This document shows positions 47,357 to 57,088 of a DNA stretch of 64,000 nt, piece after piece (the first letter of the stretch is position 1; each line of letters begins with the position of its first letter). This stretch comes from Melitaea cinxia. Its lineage: Eukaryota > Arthropoda > Insecta > Lepidoptera > Nymphalidae. The notes under the pieces were generated by a model. That model saw nothing but the letters and a program-made list of their open reading frames with translations. It searched no databases and was not told where the DNA came from. Position numbers and translations under genes: made by a program. The stretch is from NCBI RefSeq assembly GCF_905220565.1, contig NC_059415.1, positions 11,484,001 to 11,548,000 on the forward strand, written 5' to 3'.

Positions 47357-47690
47357 AAATGCGTTGGCGCAATGGTCACAGCACTGGTTTGTGGCTGTTG
47401 TGTTGGCGGTTGCGGGTTCGATCCCCGCACATGGCAAACATTTGTATTGGCCATACGAATGTTTGCCGCGGTCTGGGTATTTGTGTAGTACTTGTGGGTC
47501 TCTCCATTGTGCCTCGGAGAGCACGTTAAGCCGTCGGTCCCGGTTGCTAAGCGATTGCTACTCATAGTAGGGAATGTATCCGCCAACCCACACTGGAGCA
47601 GCATAGTGGATTAAGCTCTGATCCTTCTCCTATATGGGAAAGAGGCCTATACCCAGTAGTGGAATATTATAGGTTGAAGCGAAAAAGTTA
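47357..47690 (+). repeat. SINE family B, copy 11 (complete)
   Basis: The clearest complete copy: head ATGCGTTGGCGCAATGGTC, box B GGTTCGATCCC, body GTGGGTCTCTCCATTGTGC, and tail GAGGCCTATACCCAGTAGTG. Open frames on both strands are shadows. Confidence 0.9.
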
Positions 47691-48292
47691 TTGAATGTTT
47701 GATCTCAACCCACCACGCTGCTTAGAAAGATGCAGCATATCAAATAAATTATTTACCAAGAGTGACAATCGCTACTTGTCTTTAACAAAAGTTATGAGAT
47801 CGGAACTAAGAGCTTTAAGTGTTCTACAGGGCACAATGGAAGAACCAAACCATTAAAGACGAGCTGGTTTGAGTGGCAGGGCCAAATATTTATTTGCATG
47901 CAAATATCCACTTTGGAATTAATAAATCTATCGAAGTTACTACACAAAAATAGTCGTTACTCCTGAAATTAGATTGAACGCACTATTCCAATTTGAAAAA
48001 CTTACTCGAATAGGTAAATTTTCAACCAATACAAACTTGTCTTGGACCCGTCTAGATCCGACGGTTGTATTAAATTATTCATACCTAATAACCCAACGTC
48101 CACAACAGTTGAGTTAAAAAAAATCACTACAAACTCCTGCTAATGCGGACGGCAAATAAATAAATAATGTAGGACCAGGGATGTACGAAGGACGTGAAGT
48201 TATTGAAAATACAAATGACTTACTTGAAATTGATTTATTATGTTTGAATTTGGAATGAATTTAGTGATGAGTTAAGATTTGAGAATGCTTTA
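47691..48292. other. No feature seen
   Basis: No recognised gene or repeat. Confidence 0.5.
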
Positions 48293-48520
48293 ATGAGATG
48301 GGGCACAACAGGAATCAACTTATTCGAAATTTGGAGCAGACCGACTGGGGAAGTAGGTACGTCAACATCACAGCTATATAGCACTTCTCTCAAGTTGTGT
48401 TATCTTCCTGTGGTGATTATGGTAGCCAGAGCTCCTGCAGAGGTTCGAGGAAAGGTCGGCATAGCTCTGGGAATAGTTCTGGTATTTCTGGCGTTCATGA
48501 TCTACGATACTCGCTGACCT
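48293..48520 (+). repeat. Interspersed repeat family C, copy 6 (diverged)
   Basis: GATGGGGCACAACAGG start, GCAGACCGACTGGGGAAGTA and GTAGCCAGAGCTCCTGC. The core is heavily mutated. The two overlapping open frames are shadows. Confidence 0.7.
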
Positions 48521-48669
48521 TCGGACGGACCGTAGAGTTGTTTGCCACTTTTGTAAAAGAAATGCTTTCCTATGGTTAATATTTGTATCGACAGATATTT
48601 ATAATGGTCGAGCTGTCTTAAATCCTACAAGTTTTTACACTACAGTTGGCTTTTCTTAAGACGCGTAAC

Positions 48670-48940
48670 TGAGGTAGGGCACAGCAGGAATTTCCTGCTC
48701 AAAATATGGAGCAGCCCGACTGGGGTAGTACCTCGACCTTACAGAAGATCACAGCAAAATAATACTGTTTTCAAGCAGTATTGTATTCCTGTTGGTGAGT
48801 AAGGTGACCAGAGCTCCTGGGGGTATTGGGGATTGGGTCGGCAACGCGCTTGCGATGCTTCTGGTGTTGCAGGTGTCTATAAGCTACGGTAATCGCTTAC
48901 CATCAGGTGAGCCGTACGCTTGTTTGCCGACCTAGTGACA
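48670..48940 (+). repeat. Interspersed repeat family C, copy 7
   Basis: Complete and well preserved: GAGGTAGGGCACAGCAGG to GCCGTACGCTTGTTTGCCG, then an A-rich end. Confidence 0.88.
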
Positions 48941-50154
48941 TAAAAAAAATGTATAACCTAATATCTGTGTAATAGGTAGCAACTAATTCAGTCACTGATA
49001 ATCACGGGTCAATCGAAGTCTATATATTTTTATAGATAAACAAACATAAGCTTATATTAAAGTAATGATTCTTTTTGAATTCCATACAACATTTATATAA
49101 TAAAAGTCTTCACCAATACAATAGCAATTTTAGTAAGCCTACATTTAATTAAGTTTTCTTTAAAAAATCTCGGATCGATTCTTTTGCTTCGCACCTCCAT
49201 GTCAGTGGGGGGAAAACTTCATTCCAGTTACAATTTTATAAAACAAACTACACAAGCGTAGATCGCTCTGAATTAAAATTAATTGGCACTTTCGCTGGAT
49301 TATTTTCACGGTTTTGACCTTTGACTGACGGTGAAAATGAATTAAAAGTTCTGGTATATTTTAGATTAAGTGCTTTCAAACGTACGTTAAAACATCACGT
49401 ATTTAGATGTAAAAAAATTATTAACATGCAGAGTTTGAAATCGTTGATATATCATACGTTGTTTATATGTGGGCATTGATACAAATGAATGCGTACAAGG
49501 GAACCAAATACGGAGCTTTTTAAGTACGGGAGGGAGTTAAATAGGGAAAAGGGATCTAGGGGGTTGTTGACATAGTTTTCGTCAAGAATTATTGATATTT
49601 CCTAAGTGAAAAGTTGCCAATATGTACTTAACAAAATCCCCTACCTACGAGAGACCCTTGACAATTAGTTAAGCCATTCGAAAACTTGATGTCCCTAAAG
49701 GTTTCGCTTCGAAATTCGATATTTGTCGAATTGGTTGATATTTATAGTTACTCGCCTTAGATGAAACGTAGTGTTGTGTGTTTCAGGCTACAATACTAAT
49801 AAGGTATAATAGTCATTGAAATTTATTTTATTTAGAAATTATTTAGTTTCATTCCCTAAAAGGGTGAAATGGGGAATATTGCGTAAAATTGGTTAACTAT
49901 TACAAAAATATGGATATGAAGCTGTTATTTTTAGTTTTAATTTAATGAATATTATGTTGAGCTCTTAAAACCACATCACCGAAGTAAAAGTTCGTAAAAA
50001 CGTTTAGCTCTCTCTTTCTATCTCATTATATCTCCCTCTCAACTTCCGTTCACCTCGATTGATCACACTTTTCGTAACACTATCGTCACGCATTTACCAG
50101 CTTACTCCCGAAGTCAAGCGGGCGTAAAGAAGTTTTTCTTCAATAATAAAATAT
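48941..50154. other. No gene seen
   Basis: A small family E-like piece (CCCTAAAAGGGTGAAATGGG) lies at 49854-49874. Otherwise nothing recognised. Confidence 0.5.
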
Positions 50155-50161
50155 AAAAAAC

Positions 50162-50216
50162 TAAACTTGGGGAAGCCTATGTCCAGCAGTAGACTGCAAT
50201 AGGCTGAAATGATTAT
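50162..50216 (+). mobile_element. RTE LINE tail fragment
   Basis: GCCTATGTCCAGCAGTAGAC, then TGCAATAGGCTGA: only the final 50 or so bases of the LINE are present. Confidence 0.75.
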
Positions 50217-50351
50217 GATGAATAAAGCTTACGTATCAGGATTAATAGATAAAGTTTACAATACTAGCGACTCACCCCGGCTTCGCATATGTGCAATGCT
50301 GATACTAAATATAAAATAAAAAATATTTTTGAATATCATATCAAAAATTGA

Positions 50352-50424
50352 CCGCTCCAGCGGGATTCGAACCCGCGTCTTCGACATACCGTGTCGACGC
50401 TCTAGCCAATTAAGCTATGGAACG
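50352..50424 (-). tRNA. tRNA-like unit 1, left arm (nominal anticodon GGT)
   Basis: Cloverleaf read on the minus strand: acceptor CGTTCCA/TGGAGCG (one T-G wobble), D stem GCTT/GAGC with G18G19, anticodon arm TCGAC-ACGGTAT-GTCGA, 4-base variable loop AGAC, T arm GCGGG-TTCGAAT-CCCGC, discriminator G. Box A TAGCTTAATTGG and box B GGTTCGAATCC are intact, and TTTTT follows GTCAA. C33 instead of U33 argues against normal decoding. No intron, and CCA is not encoded. Confidence 0.75.
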
Positions 50425-50662
50425 ATATACTCGCTAGAGCGAAACTTTTGATATGATGATTTTTACTTTCGGTTTAAGCGAACCGTGGCGCCGTCTATAG
50501 TGAGTTCTTTACAGAGACTCGTAACTATTCAAAGTTTCATATTACAATGAAAATCTTTGACAGGAGACGACACCATGCTATTTTTAATATGTACGATTTT
50601 TATTTTTGTGTTACCCACAATTAGGAATTCTAAACATTTTTGAATATCATATCAAAAATTGA

Positions 50663-50735
50663 CCGCTCCAGCGGGATTCGAACCCGCGTCTTCGACATAC
50701 CGTGTCGACGCTCTAGCCAATTAAGCTATGGAACG
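50663..50735 (-). tRNA. tRNA-like unit 2, left arm
   Basis: Identical in the 73-nt region to unit 1. The body of this unit has GCGAAACGTGGCG where others read GCGAACCGTGGCG. Confidence 0.75.
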
Positions 50736-50973
50736 ATATACTCGCTAGAGCGAAACTTTTGATATGATGATTTTTACTTTCGGTTTAAGCGAAACGTGGC
50801 GCCGTCTATAGTGAGTTCTTTACAGAGACTCGTAACTATTCAAAGTTTCATATTACAATGAAAATCTTTGACAGGAGACGACACCATGCTATTTTTAATA
50901 TGTACGATTTTTATTTTTGTGTTACCCACAATTAGGAATTCTAAACATTTTTGAATATCATATCAAAAATTGA

Positions 50974-51046
50974 CCGCTCCAGCGGGATTCGAACCCGCGT
51001 CTTCGACATACCGTGTCGACGCTCTAGCCAATTAAGCTATGGAACG
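50974..51046 (-). tRNA. tRNA-like unit 3, left arm
   Basis: Identical to unit 1 across the cloverleaf and terminator. Confidence 0.75.
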
Positions 51047-51284
51047 ATATACTCGCTAGAGCGAAACTTTTGATATGATGATTTTTACTTTCGGTTTAAG
51101 CGAACCGTGGCGCCGTCTATAGTGAGTTCTTTACAGAGACTCGTAACTATTCAAAGTTTCATATTACAATGAAAATCTTTGACAGGAGACGACACCATGC
51201 TATTTTTAATATGTACGATTTTTATTTTTGTGTTACCCACAATTAGGAATTCTAAACATTTTTGAATATCATATCAAAAATTGA

Positions 51285-51357
51285 CCGCTCCAGCGGGATT
51301 CGAACCCGCGTCTTCGACATACCGTGTCGACGCTCTAGCCAATTAAGCTATGGAACG
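51285..51357 (-). tRNA. tRNA-like unit 4, left arm
   Basis: Identical to unit 1 across the cloverleaf and terminator. Confidence 0.75.
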
Positions 51358-51595
51358 ATATACTCGCTAGAGCGAAACTTTTGATATGATGATTTTTACT
51401 TTCGGTTTAAGCGAACCGTGGCGCCGTCTATAGTGAGTTCTTTACAGAGACTCGTAACTATTCAAAGTTTCATATTACAATGAAAATCTTTGACAGGAGA
51501 CGACACCATGCTATTTTTAATATGTACGATTTTTATTTTTGTGTTACCCACAATTAGGAATTCTAAACATTTTTGAATATCATATCAAAAATTGA

Positions 51596-51668
51596 CCGCT
51601 CCAGCGGGATTCGAACCCGCGTCTTCGACATACCGTGTCGACGCTCTAGCCAATTAAGCTATGGAACG
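51596..51668 (-). tRNA. tRNA-like unit 5, left arm
   Basis: Cloverleaf identical to unit 1. Just upstream the flanking hairpin reads ACTTGCTAGAGCG instead of ACTCGCTAGAGCG. Confidence 0.75.
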
Positions 51669-51906
51669 ATATACTTGCTAGAGCGAAACTTTTGATATGA
51701 TGATTTTTACTTTCGGTTTAAGCGAACCGTGGCGCCGTCTATAGTGAGTTCTTTACAGAGACTCGTAACTATTCAAAGTTTCATATTACAATGAAAATCT
51801 TTGACAGGAGACGACACCATGCTATTTTTAATATGTACGATTTTTATTTTTGTGTTACCCACAATTAGGAATTCTAAACATTTTTGAATATCATATCAAA
51901 AATTGA

Positions 51907-51979
51907 CCGCTCCAGCGGGATTCGAACCCGCGTCTTCGACATACCGTGTCGACGCTCTAGCCAATTAAGCTATGGAACG
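51907..51979 (-). tRNA. tRNA-like unit 6, left arm (next to the junction)
   Basis: Identical to unit 1. Its upstream body runs to the inversion junction. Confidence 0.75.
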
Positions 51980-52199
51980 ATATACTCGCTAGAGCGAAAC
52001 TTTTGATATGATGATTTTTACTTTCGGTTTAAGCGAACCGTGGCGCCGTCTATAGTGAGTTCTTTACAGAGACTCGTAACTATTCAAAGTTTCATATTAC
52101 AATGAAAATCTTTGACAGGAGACGACACCATGCTATTTTTAATATGTACGATTTTTATTTTTGTGTTACCCACAATTAGGAATTCTAAACATTTTTGAA

Positions 52200-52232
52200 T
52201 ATCATATCAAAAAACCGCAAAGTTCGCTTAAA
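52200..52232. other. Inversion junction of the array
   Basis: The left arm stops within the sequence ATATCATATCAAAAA. About 9 bases (ACCGCAAAG) follow, and then the right arm begins at TTCGCTTAAACCG, lacking the part of the unit upstream of that point. The junction is therefore not a simple mirror point. Confidence 0.85.
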
Positions 52233-52280
52233 CCGAAAGTAAAAATCATCATATCAAAAGTTTCGCTCTAGCGAGTATAT

Positions 52281-52353
52281 CGTTCCATAGCTTAATTGGC
52301 TAGAGCGTCGACACGGTATGTCGAAGACGCGGGTTCGAATCCCGCTGGAGCGG
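52281..52353 (+). tRNA. tRNA-like unit 7, right arm (first after the junction)
   Basis: Same 73-nt cloverleaf as the left arm, on the plus strand, with TTTTT at 52359-52363. The unit body upstream is truncated by the junction. Confidence 0.75.
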
Positions 52354-52591
52354 TCAATTTTTGATATGATATTCAAAAATGTTTAGAATTCCTAATTGTG
52401 GGTAACACAAAAATAAAAATCGTACATATTAAAAATAGCATGGTGTCGTCTCCTGTCAAAGATTTTCATTGTAATATGAAACTTTGAATAGTTACGAGTC
52501 TCTGTAAAGAACTCACTATAGACGGCGCCACGGTTCGCTTAAACCGAAAGTAAAAATCATCATATCAAAAGTTTCGCTCTAGCGAGTATAT

Positions 52592-52664
52592 CGTTCCATA
52601 GCTTAATTGGCTAGAGCGTCGACACGGTATGTCGAAGACGCGGGTTCGAATCCCGCTGGAGCGG
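52592..52664 (+). tRNA. tRNA-like unit 8, right arm
   Basis: Identical cloverleaf. The downstream body has ATATCCAAAAATG where other units have ATATTCAAAAATG. Confidence 0.75.
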
Positions 52665-52902
52665 TCAATTTTTGATATGATATCCAAAAATGTTTAGAAT
52701 TCCTAATTGTGGGTAACACAAAAATAAAAATCGTACATATTAAAAATAGCATGGTGTCGTCTCCTGTCAAAGATTTTCATTGTAATATGAAACTTTGAAT
52801 AGTTACGAGTCTCTGTAAAGAACTCACTATAGACGGCGCCACGGTTCGCTTAAACCGAAAGTAAAAATCATCATATCAAAAGTTTCGCTCTAGCGAGTAT
52901 AT

Positions 52903-52975
52903 CGTTCCATAGCTTAATTGGCTAGAGCGTCGACACGGTATGTCGAAGACGCGGGTTCGAATCCCGCTGGAGCGG
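52903..52975 (+). tRNA. tRNA-like unit 9, right arm
   Basis: Identical cloverleaf and terminator. Confidence 0.75.
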
Positions 52976-53213
52976 TCAATTTTTGATATGATATTCAAAA
53001 ATGTTTAGAATTCCTAATTGTGGGTAACACAAAAATAAAAATCGTACATATTAAAAATAGCATGGTGTCGTCTCCTGTCAAAGATTTTCATTGTAATATG
53101 AAACTTTGAATAGTTACGAGTCTCTGTAAAGAACTCACTATAGACGGCGCCACGGTTCGCTTAAACCGAAAGTAAAAATCATCATATCAAAAGTTTCGCT
53201 CTAGCGAGTATAT

Positions 53214-53286
53214 CGTTCCATAGCTTAATTGGCTAGAGCGTCGACACGGTATGTCGAAGACGCGGGTTCGAATCCCGCTGGAGCGG
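53214..53286 (+). tRNA. tRNA-like unit 10, right arm
   Basis: Identical cloverleaf and terminator. Confidence 0.75.
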
Positions 53287-53524
53287 TCAATTTTTGATAT
53301 GATATTCAAAAATGTTTAGAATTCCTAATTGTGGGTAACACAAAAATAAAAATCGTACATATTAAAAATAGCATGGTGTCGTCTCCTGTCAAAGATTTTC
53401 ATTGTAATATGAAACTTTGAATAGTTACGAGTCTCTGTAAAGAACTCACTATAGACGGCGCCACGGTTCGCTTAAACCGAAAGTAAAAATCATCATATCA
53501 AAAGTTTCGCTCTAGCGAGTATAT

Positions 53525-53597
53525 CGTTCCATAGCTTAATTGGCTAGAGCGTCGACACGGTATGTCGAAGACGCGGGTTCGAATCCCGCTGGAGCGG
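53525..53597 (+). tRNA. tRNA-like unit 11, right arm
   Basis: Identical cloverleaf. Its downstream body carries GTAATTTGAAAC (usual GTAATATGAAAC). Confidence 0.75.
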
Positions 53598-53835
53598 TCA
53601 ATTTTTGATATGATATTCAAAAATGTTTAGAATTCCTAATTGTGGGTAACACAAAAATAAAAATCGTACATATTAAAAATAGCATGGTGTCGTCTCCTGT
53701 CAAAGATTTTCATTGTAATTTGAAACTTTGAATAGTTACGAGTCTCTGTAAAGAACTCACTATAGACGGCGCCACGGTTCGCTTAAACCGAAAGTAAAAA
53801 TCATCATATCAAAAGTTTCGCTCTAGCGAGTATAT

Positions 53836-53908
53836 CGTTCCATAGCTTAATTGGCTAGAGCGTCGACACGGTATGTCGAAGACGCGGGTTCGAATCCCGC
53901 TGGAGCGG
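53836..53908 (+). tRNA. tRNA-like unit 12, right arm
   Basis: Identical cloverleaf and terminator. Confidence 0.75.
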
Positions 53909-54146
53909 TCAATTTTTGATATGATATTCAAAAATGTTTAGAATTCCTAATTGTGGGTAACACAAAAATAAAAATCGTACATATTAAAAATAGCATGGTG
54001 TCGTCTCCTGTCAAAGATTTTCATTGTAATATGAAACTTTGAATAGTTACGAGTCTCTGTAAAGAACTCACTATAGACGGCGCCACGGTTCGCTTAAACC
54101 GAAAGTAAAAATCATCATATCAAAAGTTTCGCTCTAGCGAGTATAT

Positions 54147-54219
54147 CGTTCCATAGCTTAATTGGCTAGAGCGTCGACACGGTATGTCGAAGACGCGGGT
54201 TCGAATCCCGCTGGAGCGG
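54147..54219 (+). tRNA. tRNA-like unit 13, right arm
   Basis: Identical cloverleaf. Shares the GTAATTTGAAAC variant with unit 11, two units away, which suggests duplication in blocks of two. Confidence 0.75.
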
Positions 54220-54457
54220 TCAATTTTTGATATGATATTCAAAAATGTTTAGAATTCCTAATTGTGGGTAACACAAAAATAAAAATCGTACATATTAAAA
54301 ATAGCATGGTGTCGTCTCCTGTCAAAGATTTTCATTGTAATTTGAAACTTTGAATAGTTACGAGTCTCTGTAAAGAACTCACTATAGACGGCGCCACGGT
54401 TCGCTTAAACCGAAAGTAAAAATCATCATATCAAAAGTTTCGCTCTAGCGAGTATAT

Positions 54458-54530
54458 CGTTCCATAGCTTAATTGGCTAGAGCGTCGACACGGTATGTCG
54501 AAGACGCGGGTTCGAATCCCGCTGGAGCGG
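54458..54530 (+). tRNA. tRNA-like unit 14, right arm
   Basis: Identical cloverleaf and terminator. Confidence 0.75.
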
Positions 54531-54768
54531 TCAATTTTTGATATGATATTCAAAAATGTTTAGAATTCCTAATTGTGGGTAACACAAAAATAAAAATCGT
54601 ACATATTAAAAATAGCATGGTGTCGTCTCCTGTCAAAGATTTTCATTGTAATATGAAACTTTGAATAGTTACGAGTCTCTGTAAAGAACTCACTATAGAC
54701 GGCGCCACGGTTCGCTTAAACCGAAAGTAAAAATCATCATATCAAAAGTTTCGCTCTAGCGAGTATAT

Positions 54769-54841
54769 CGTTCCATAGCTTAATTGGCTAGAGCGTCGAC
54801 ACGGTATGTCGAAGACGCGGGTTCGAATCCCGCTGGAGCGG
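54769..54841 (+). tRNA. tRNA-like unit 15, right arm (last)
   Basis: Identical cloverleaf and terminator. The unit body is cut short after CGTACATATTAAA, where the flanking repeat resumes. Confidence 0.75.
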
Positions 54842-55211
54842 TCAATTTTTGATATGATATTCAAAAATGTTTAGAATTCCTAATTGTGGGTAACACAAAA
54901 ATAAAAATCGTACATATTAAATAAAAAATATATAATATATGCGCAAAAAATGTATTAATTATGACATCACATTAGAAAGCTCTAAAACTAAATAGTATTT
55001 CTCTACTATATTATGCATGTATTATACATATAATCCTTCCTCTGGAAACACTTTATTTACTTAAGAAAACAGCATCAAAATCCGTTGCGTAGTTTCTAAG
55101 CATATAGACAGCGAGAAGCGACTTTGTTTTATACTATGTAGTGATAACTATACTTAAATAGATTAAGCTAATGTACAAATTATTAAGAAAAACCTTTTTG
55201 CTTTTAATAAT

Positions 55212-55402
55212 TAACTGACTTTAAAAAAAAAGATAAGGTACTCAATTCGGGTGTATTTTTTACGTTTATGTTACATCAGAACTGTTTAGTGGACCGATTT
55301 CGATGATAAGTTTTTTCGTCTACCTACTTTGTATTAACTGGTTGTTAAATGATAAAGTCGGTTTTTTTTAGTTTCAAGCAAACACGATTATTTTTATATA
55401 CA
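55212..55402 (-). mobile_element. Family D DNA element, short copy
   Basis: AACTGACTTTAAAAAAAAAG at the left; AAAGTCGGTTTTTTTTAG and a hairpin-like AAGCAAACACGATTATT at the right. Confidence 0.7.
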
Positions 55403-55407
55403 TATTT

Positions 55408-55650
55408 ATAAACATTTTTTTTAACATCATATCAAAAATCGACCGTTCCAGCTGGGATCGAACCTGCATCTCCGACTTACCGTGTCCGTACGTTAGCCAA
55501 TTAAGCTATGGAACGATGTACTCGCTAGATAGATTTTTTTTTAAGGTAAGTCGGAGATGCAGGTTCGATTCCCGCTGGAATGGTCGATTTTTGATATGAT
55601 ATTAAAAAAATTGTTTAAAATTTTCTAATGGGTGGGTAACACAAAAATAA
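55408..55650. repeat. tRNA-like element J, inverted partial pair
   Basis: A minus-strand unit (55443-55515) is followed at about 55547 by the 3' half of a plus-strand unit (AAGTCGGAGATGCAGGTTCG). Both outer ends carry TATCATATCAAAAATCGACC or its complement, so the copy has terminal inverted repeats. Confidence 0.8.
55443..55515 (-). pseudogene. tRNA-like unit (family J)
   Basis: Acceptor stem CGTTCCA/TGGAACG intact. The anticodon stem is damaged (CGGAC against GTCGG), and the loop is ACGGTAA. An older, decaying copy. Confidence 0.65.
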
Positions 55651-56154
55651 ATCGTAAGAATTACATATTATACTTAAATTTTGTGTAAATCTATAACAAA
55701 AAAGTTAAGACAGCTTCAGAGCTTAATTCAACACGCCGGGCTGGCGAACAGCGAAATCCTCTACTTAGCAAAAGCGGAGGCTTTTTCTTAACAATGAAAT
55801 TTTTAGTGCCTTGAAAAAAATCAATTCCATTCTTAGGCTAATATTTATAATTATATATATTATAATATATACATTTACTAAAAACCACGAGCTTATTTTT
55901 ACCACTAGGTCTATACTAAAACTTAAAATTTTGTACTTCGAATATTTACACTTACGTAAGTAAGTATTCGAAATTCAAAATATTCGAACACTTAAACTTG
56001 AGGTTTATTGAGTTTACTCGTTAATTCACTTTATTGGTAACATTTTTTTTTAATATGTAGGTATAATTATATAATGTCTAATTGAGCCAACCTTATTGAA
56101 ATGTTTTTTTTTTAACATAATTTCAAAATAAGATATTTCAATGAAATAGTATAT
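55651..56154. other. AT-rich, no feature seen
   Basis: A short self-complementary patch (ATTTACACTTACGTAAGTAA) lies near 55944-55963. Confidence 0.5.
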
Positions 56155-56653
56155 AAAATAATTTTTAACAAAAACAAAAACCGACTTCAAAAAGGAAACT
56201 AAAAAGTGAAAAATAAATTTACTTAGTACAAAGTAATTCGTATTTTGATTTAGTTAATCAGAAATGATTAAATAAATATTTTATAATTTTCAAGTCGGTG
56301 CCAAGTAAAACAATAACTACTCTAGTATCTACTCATAAGTTGTATTCAGTTTTCTTTCATAATTTGTTTCATTGACTATTAGGTTGAATGCTGTTATTAT
56401 TTTGTTATTGTTTTGACATATCTAATAATACTTTTTGTACTTGTTTGTTGTGTGTGTGTTGTTTTTATTTGTTATTGTAGCCAGGTTGTTTTAGTATTTA
56501 CTTGGCACCAACTTCAAAATTATAAAATATTTATTTAATCATTTCTGATTAACTAAATCAAAATACGAATTACTTTGTACTAAGTAAATTTATTTTTCAC
56601 TTTTTAGTTTCCTTTTTGAAGTCGGTTTTTGTTTTTGTTAAAAATTATTTTAT
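56155..56653. mobile_element. Foldback element with ~150-bp near-perfect inverted arms
   Basis: The arms 56155-56306 and 56500-56653 are reverse complements with only about two or three mismatches before the inner boundary. Both carry AACCGACTTCAA-type termini (AAAAACCGACTTCAAAAAGG), which links the element to family D. The 193-base loop has no coding frame. Arm identity suggests recent insertion. Confidence 0.9.
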
Positions 56654-56689
56654 TTTACAATTTTTAGTGATGTGTAGACCTAACAAGGA

Positions 56690-57085
56690 TGCTCTTTCTC
56701 TTATGTCGGGGGTTCGGAAACATACACAATACACAAGCACAAACACCCAGATCATGACAAACATCTATATGGCCAATACAAATGTCTGTCGTGCGCGGGG
56801 ATTGAACCCACTAACGCCAGCGCAACAGCCGGTGCTGTGACCGCTGCGCTAACGCGTCGACATACTATGAGTAAAGTTCGCTATCAGGTGTACGTAATAA
56901 CAACCGGGACTGACAGCCTAGCGTGTTCTCCGAGGCTTGGTTGGGAGAACCACAAGGATTAACAACTAGACCAAAAATAAATATTTATATAAACATAAAT
57001 ATCCACTCCGAGCTGGAATAGAACCTGCGACCGTCGGTGTTTAGGCGCCGCCGACAAGTACAAGCACCATTATATCAAAGCGGTC
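56690..57085 (-). repeat. SINE family B, dimer-like copy with two tRNA heads
   Basis: A head of the GCGTTAGCGCAGCGGTCAC type lies inverted near 56795-56860. A second head of the TGATATAATGGTGC type lies at 57030-57085. The body block TAATAACAACCGGGACTGAC is between them. It may be a true dimer or one SINE inserted beside another. Confidence 0.7.
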
Positions 57086-57088
57086 GTC

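Larger units (their letters stand above)
50323..54922. repeat. Divergent array of fifteen 311-bp tRNA-like units
   Basis: Six units with the tRNA-like gene on the minus strand (50323-52211) meet nine on the plus strand (52221-54922). The spacing between equivalent points is exactly 311 bases throughout. Units differ by only a few substitutions (for example a C for T at 51674-51680, CCAAAAATG near 52682, and GTAATTTGAAAC in two right-arm units). Each unit is a 73-nt cloverleaf, a TTTTT run 5 bases downstream, and a body of about 235 bases with no convincing open frame. A 12-bp inverted repeat, ATCATATCAAAA / TTTTGATATGAT, frames each tRNA-like unit. The near identity implies very recent amplification or continuing homogenisation. 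Expansion of assembled reads into a false palindrome is an alternative to exclude. Confidence 0.95.
50268..55145 (+). repeat. LINE-like repeat family E, copy 7, split by the tRNA-like array
   Basis: The left piece (50268-50322) has CACCCCGGCTTCGCATATGT and GATACTAAATATA. The right piece (54923-55145) has TATGACATCACATTAGAAAG and CATCAAAATCCGTTGCGTAG. I know these as successive parts of one common lepidopteran repeat, so the array looks inserted. AAATAAAAAATAT stands at both edges. Confidence 0.6.

Noticed and set aside
47357..47440. tRNA-like heads of SINE families B and I considered as tRNA genes
   Set aside because: Cloverleaf pairing is incomplete, no terminator follows directly, and each continues into a conserved SINE body and LINE-like tail.
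50892..50957. Short hydrophobic frame starting MLFLICTIFIF in each array unit body
   Set aside because: Only about 22 codons. It is not kept open in the dispersed family copies, and its repetition only reflects identity of the units.
52514..52533. ACTCACTATAG in every array unit, resembling the core of a phage T7 promoter
   Set aside because: Only 11 bases match, the upstream part differs, and an insect nucleus has no T7 polymerase. Chance or a shared part of the repeat body.
50323..54922. Regular repeats considered as a CRISPR array
   Set aside because: Units are 311 bases with no unique spacers, and the DNA is clearly eukaryotic.
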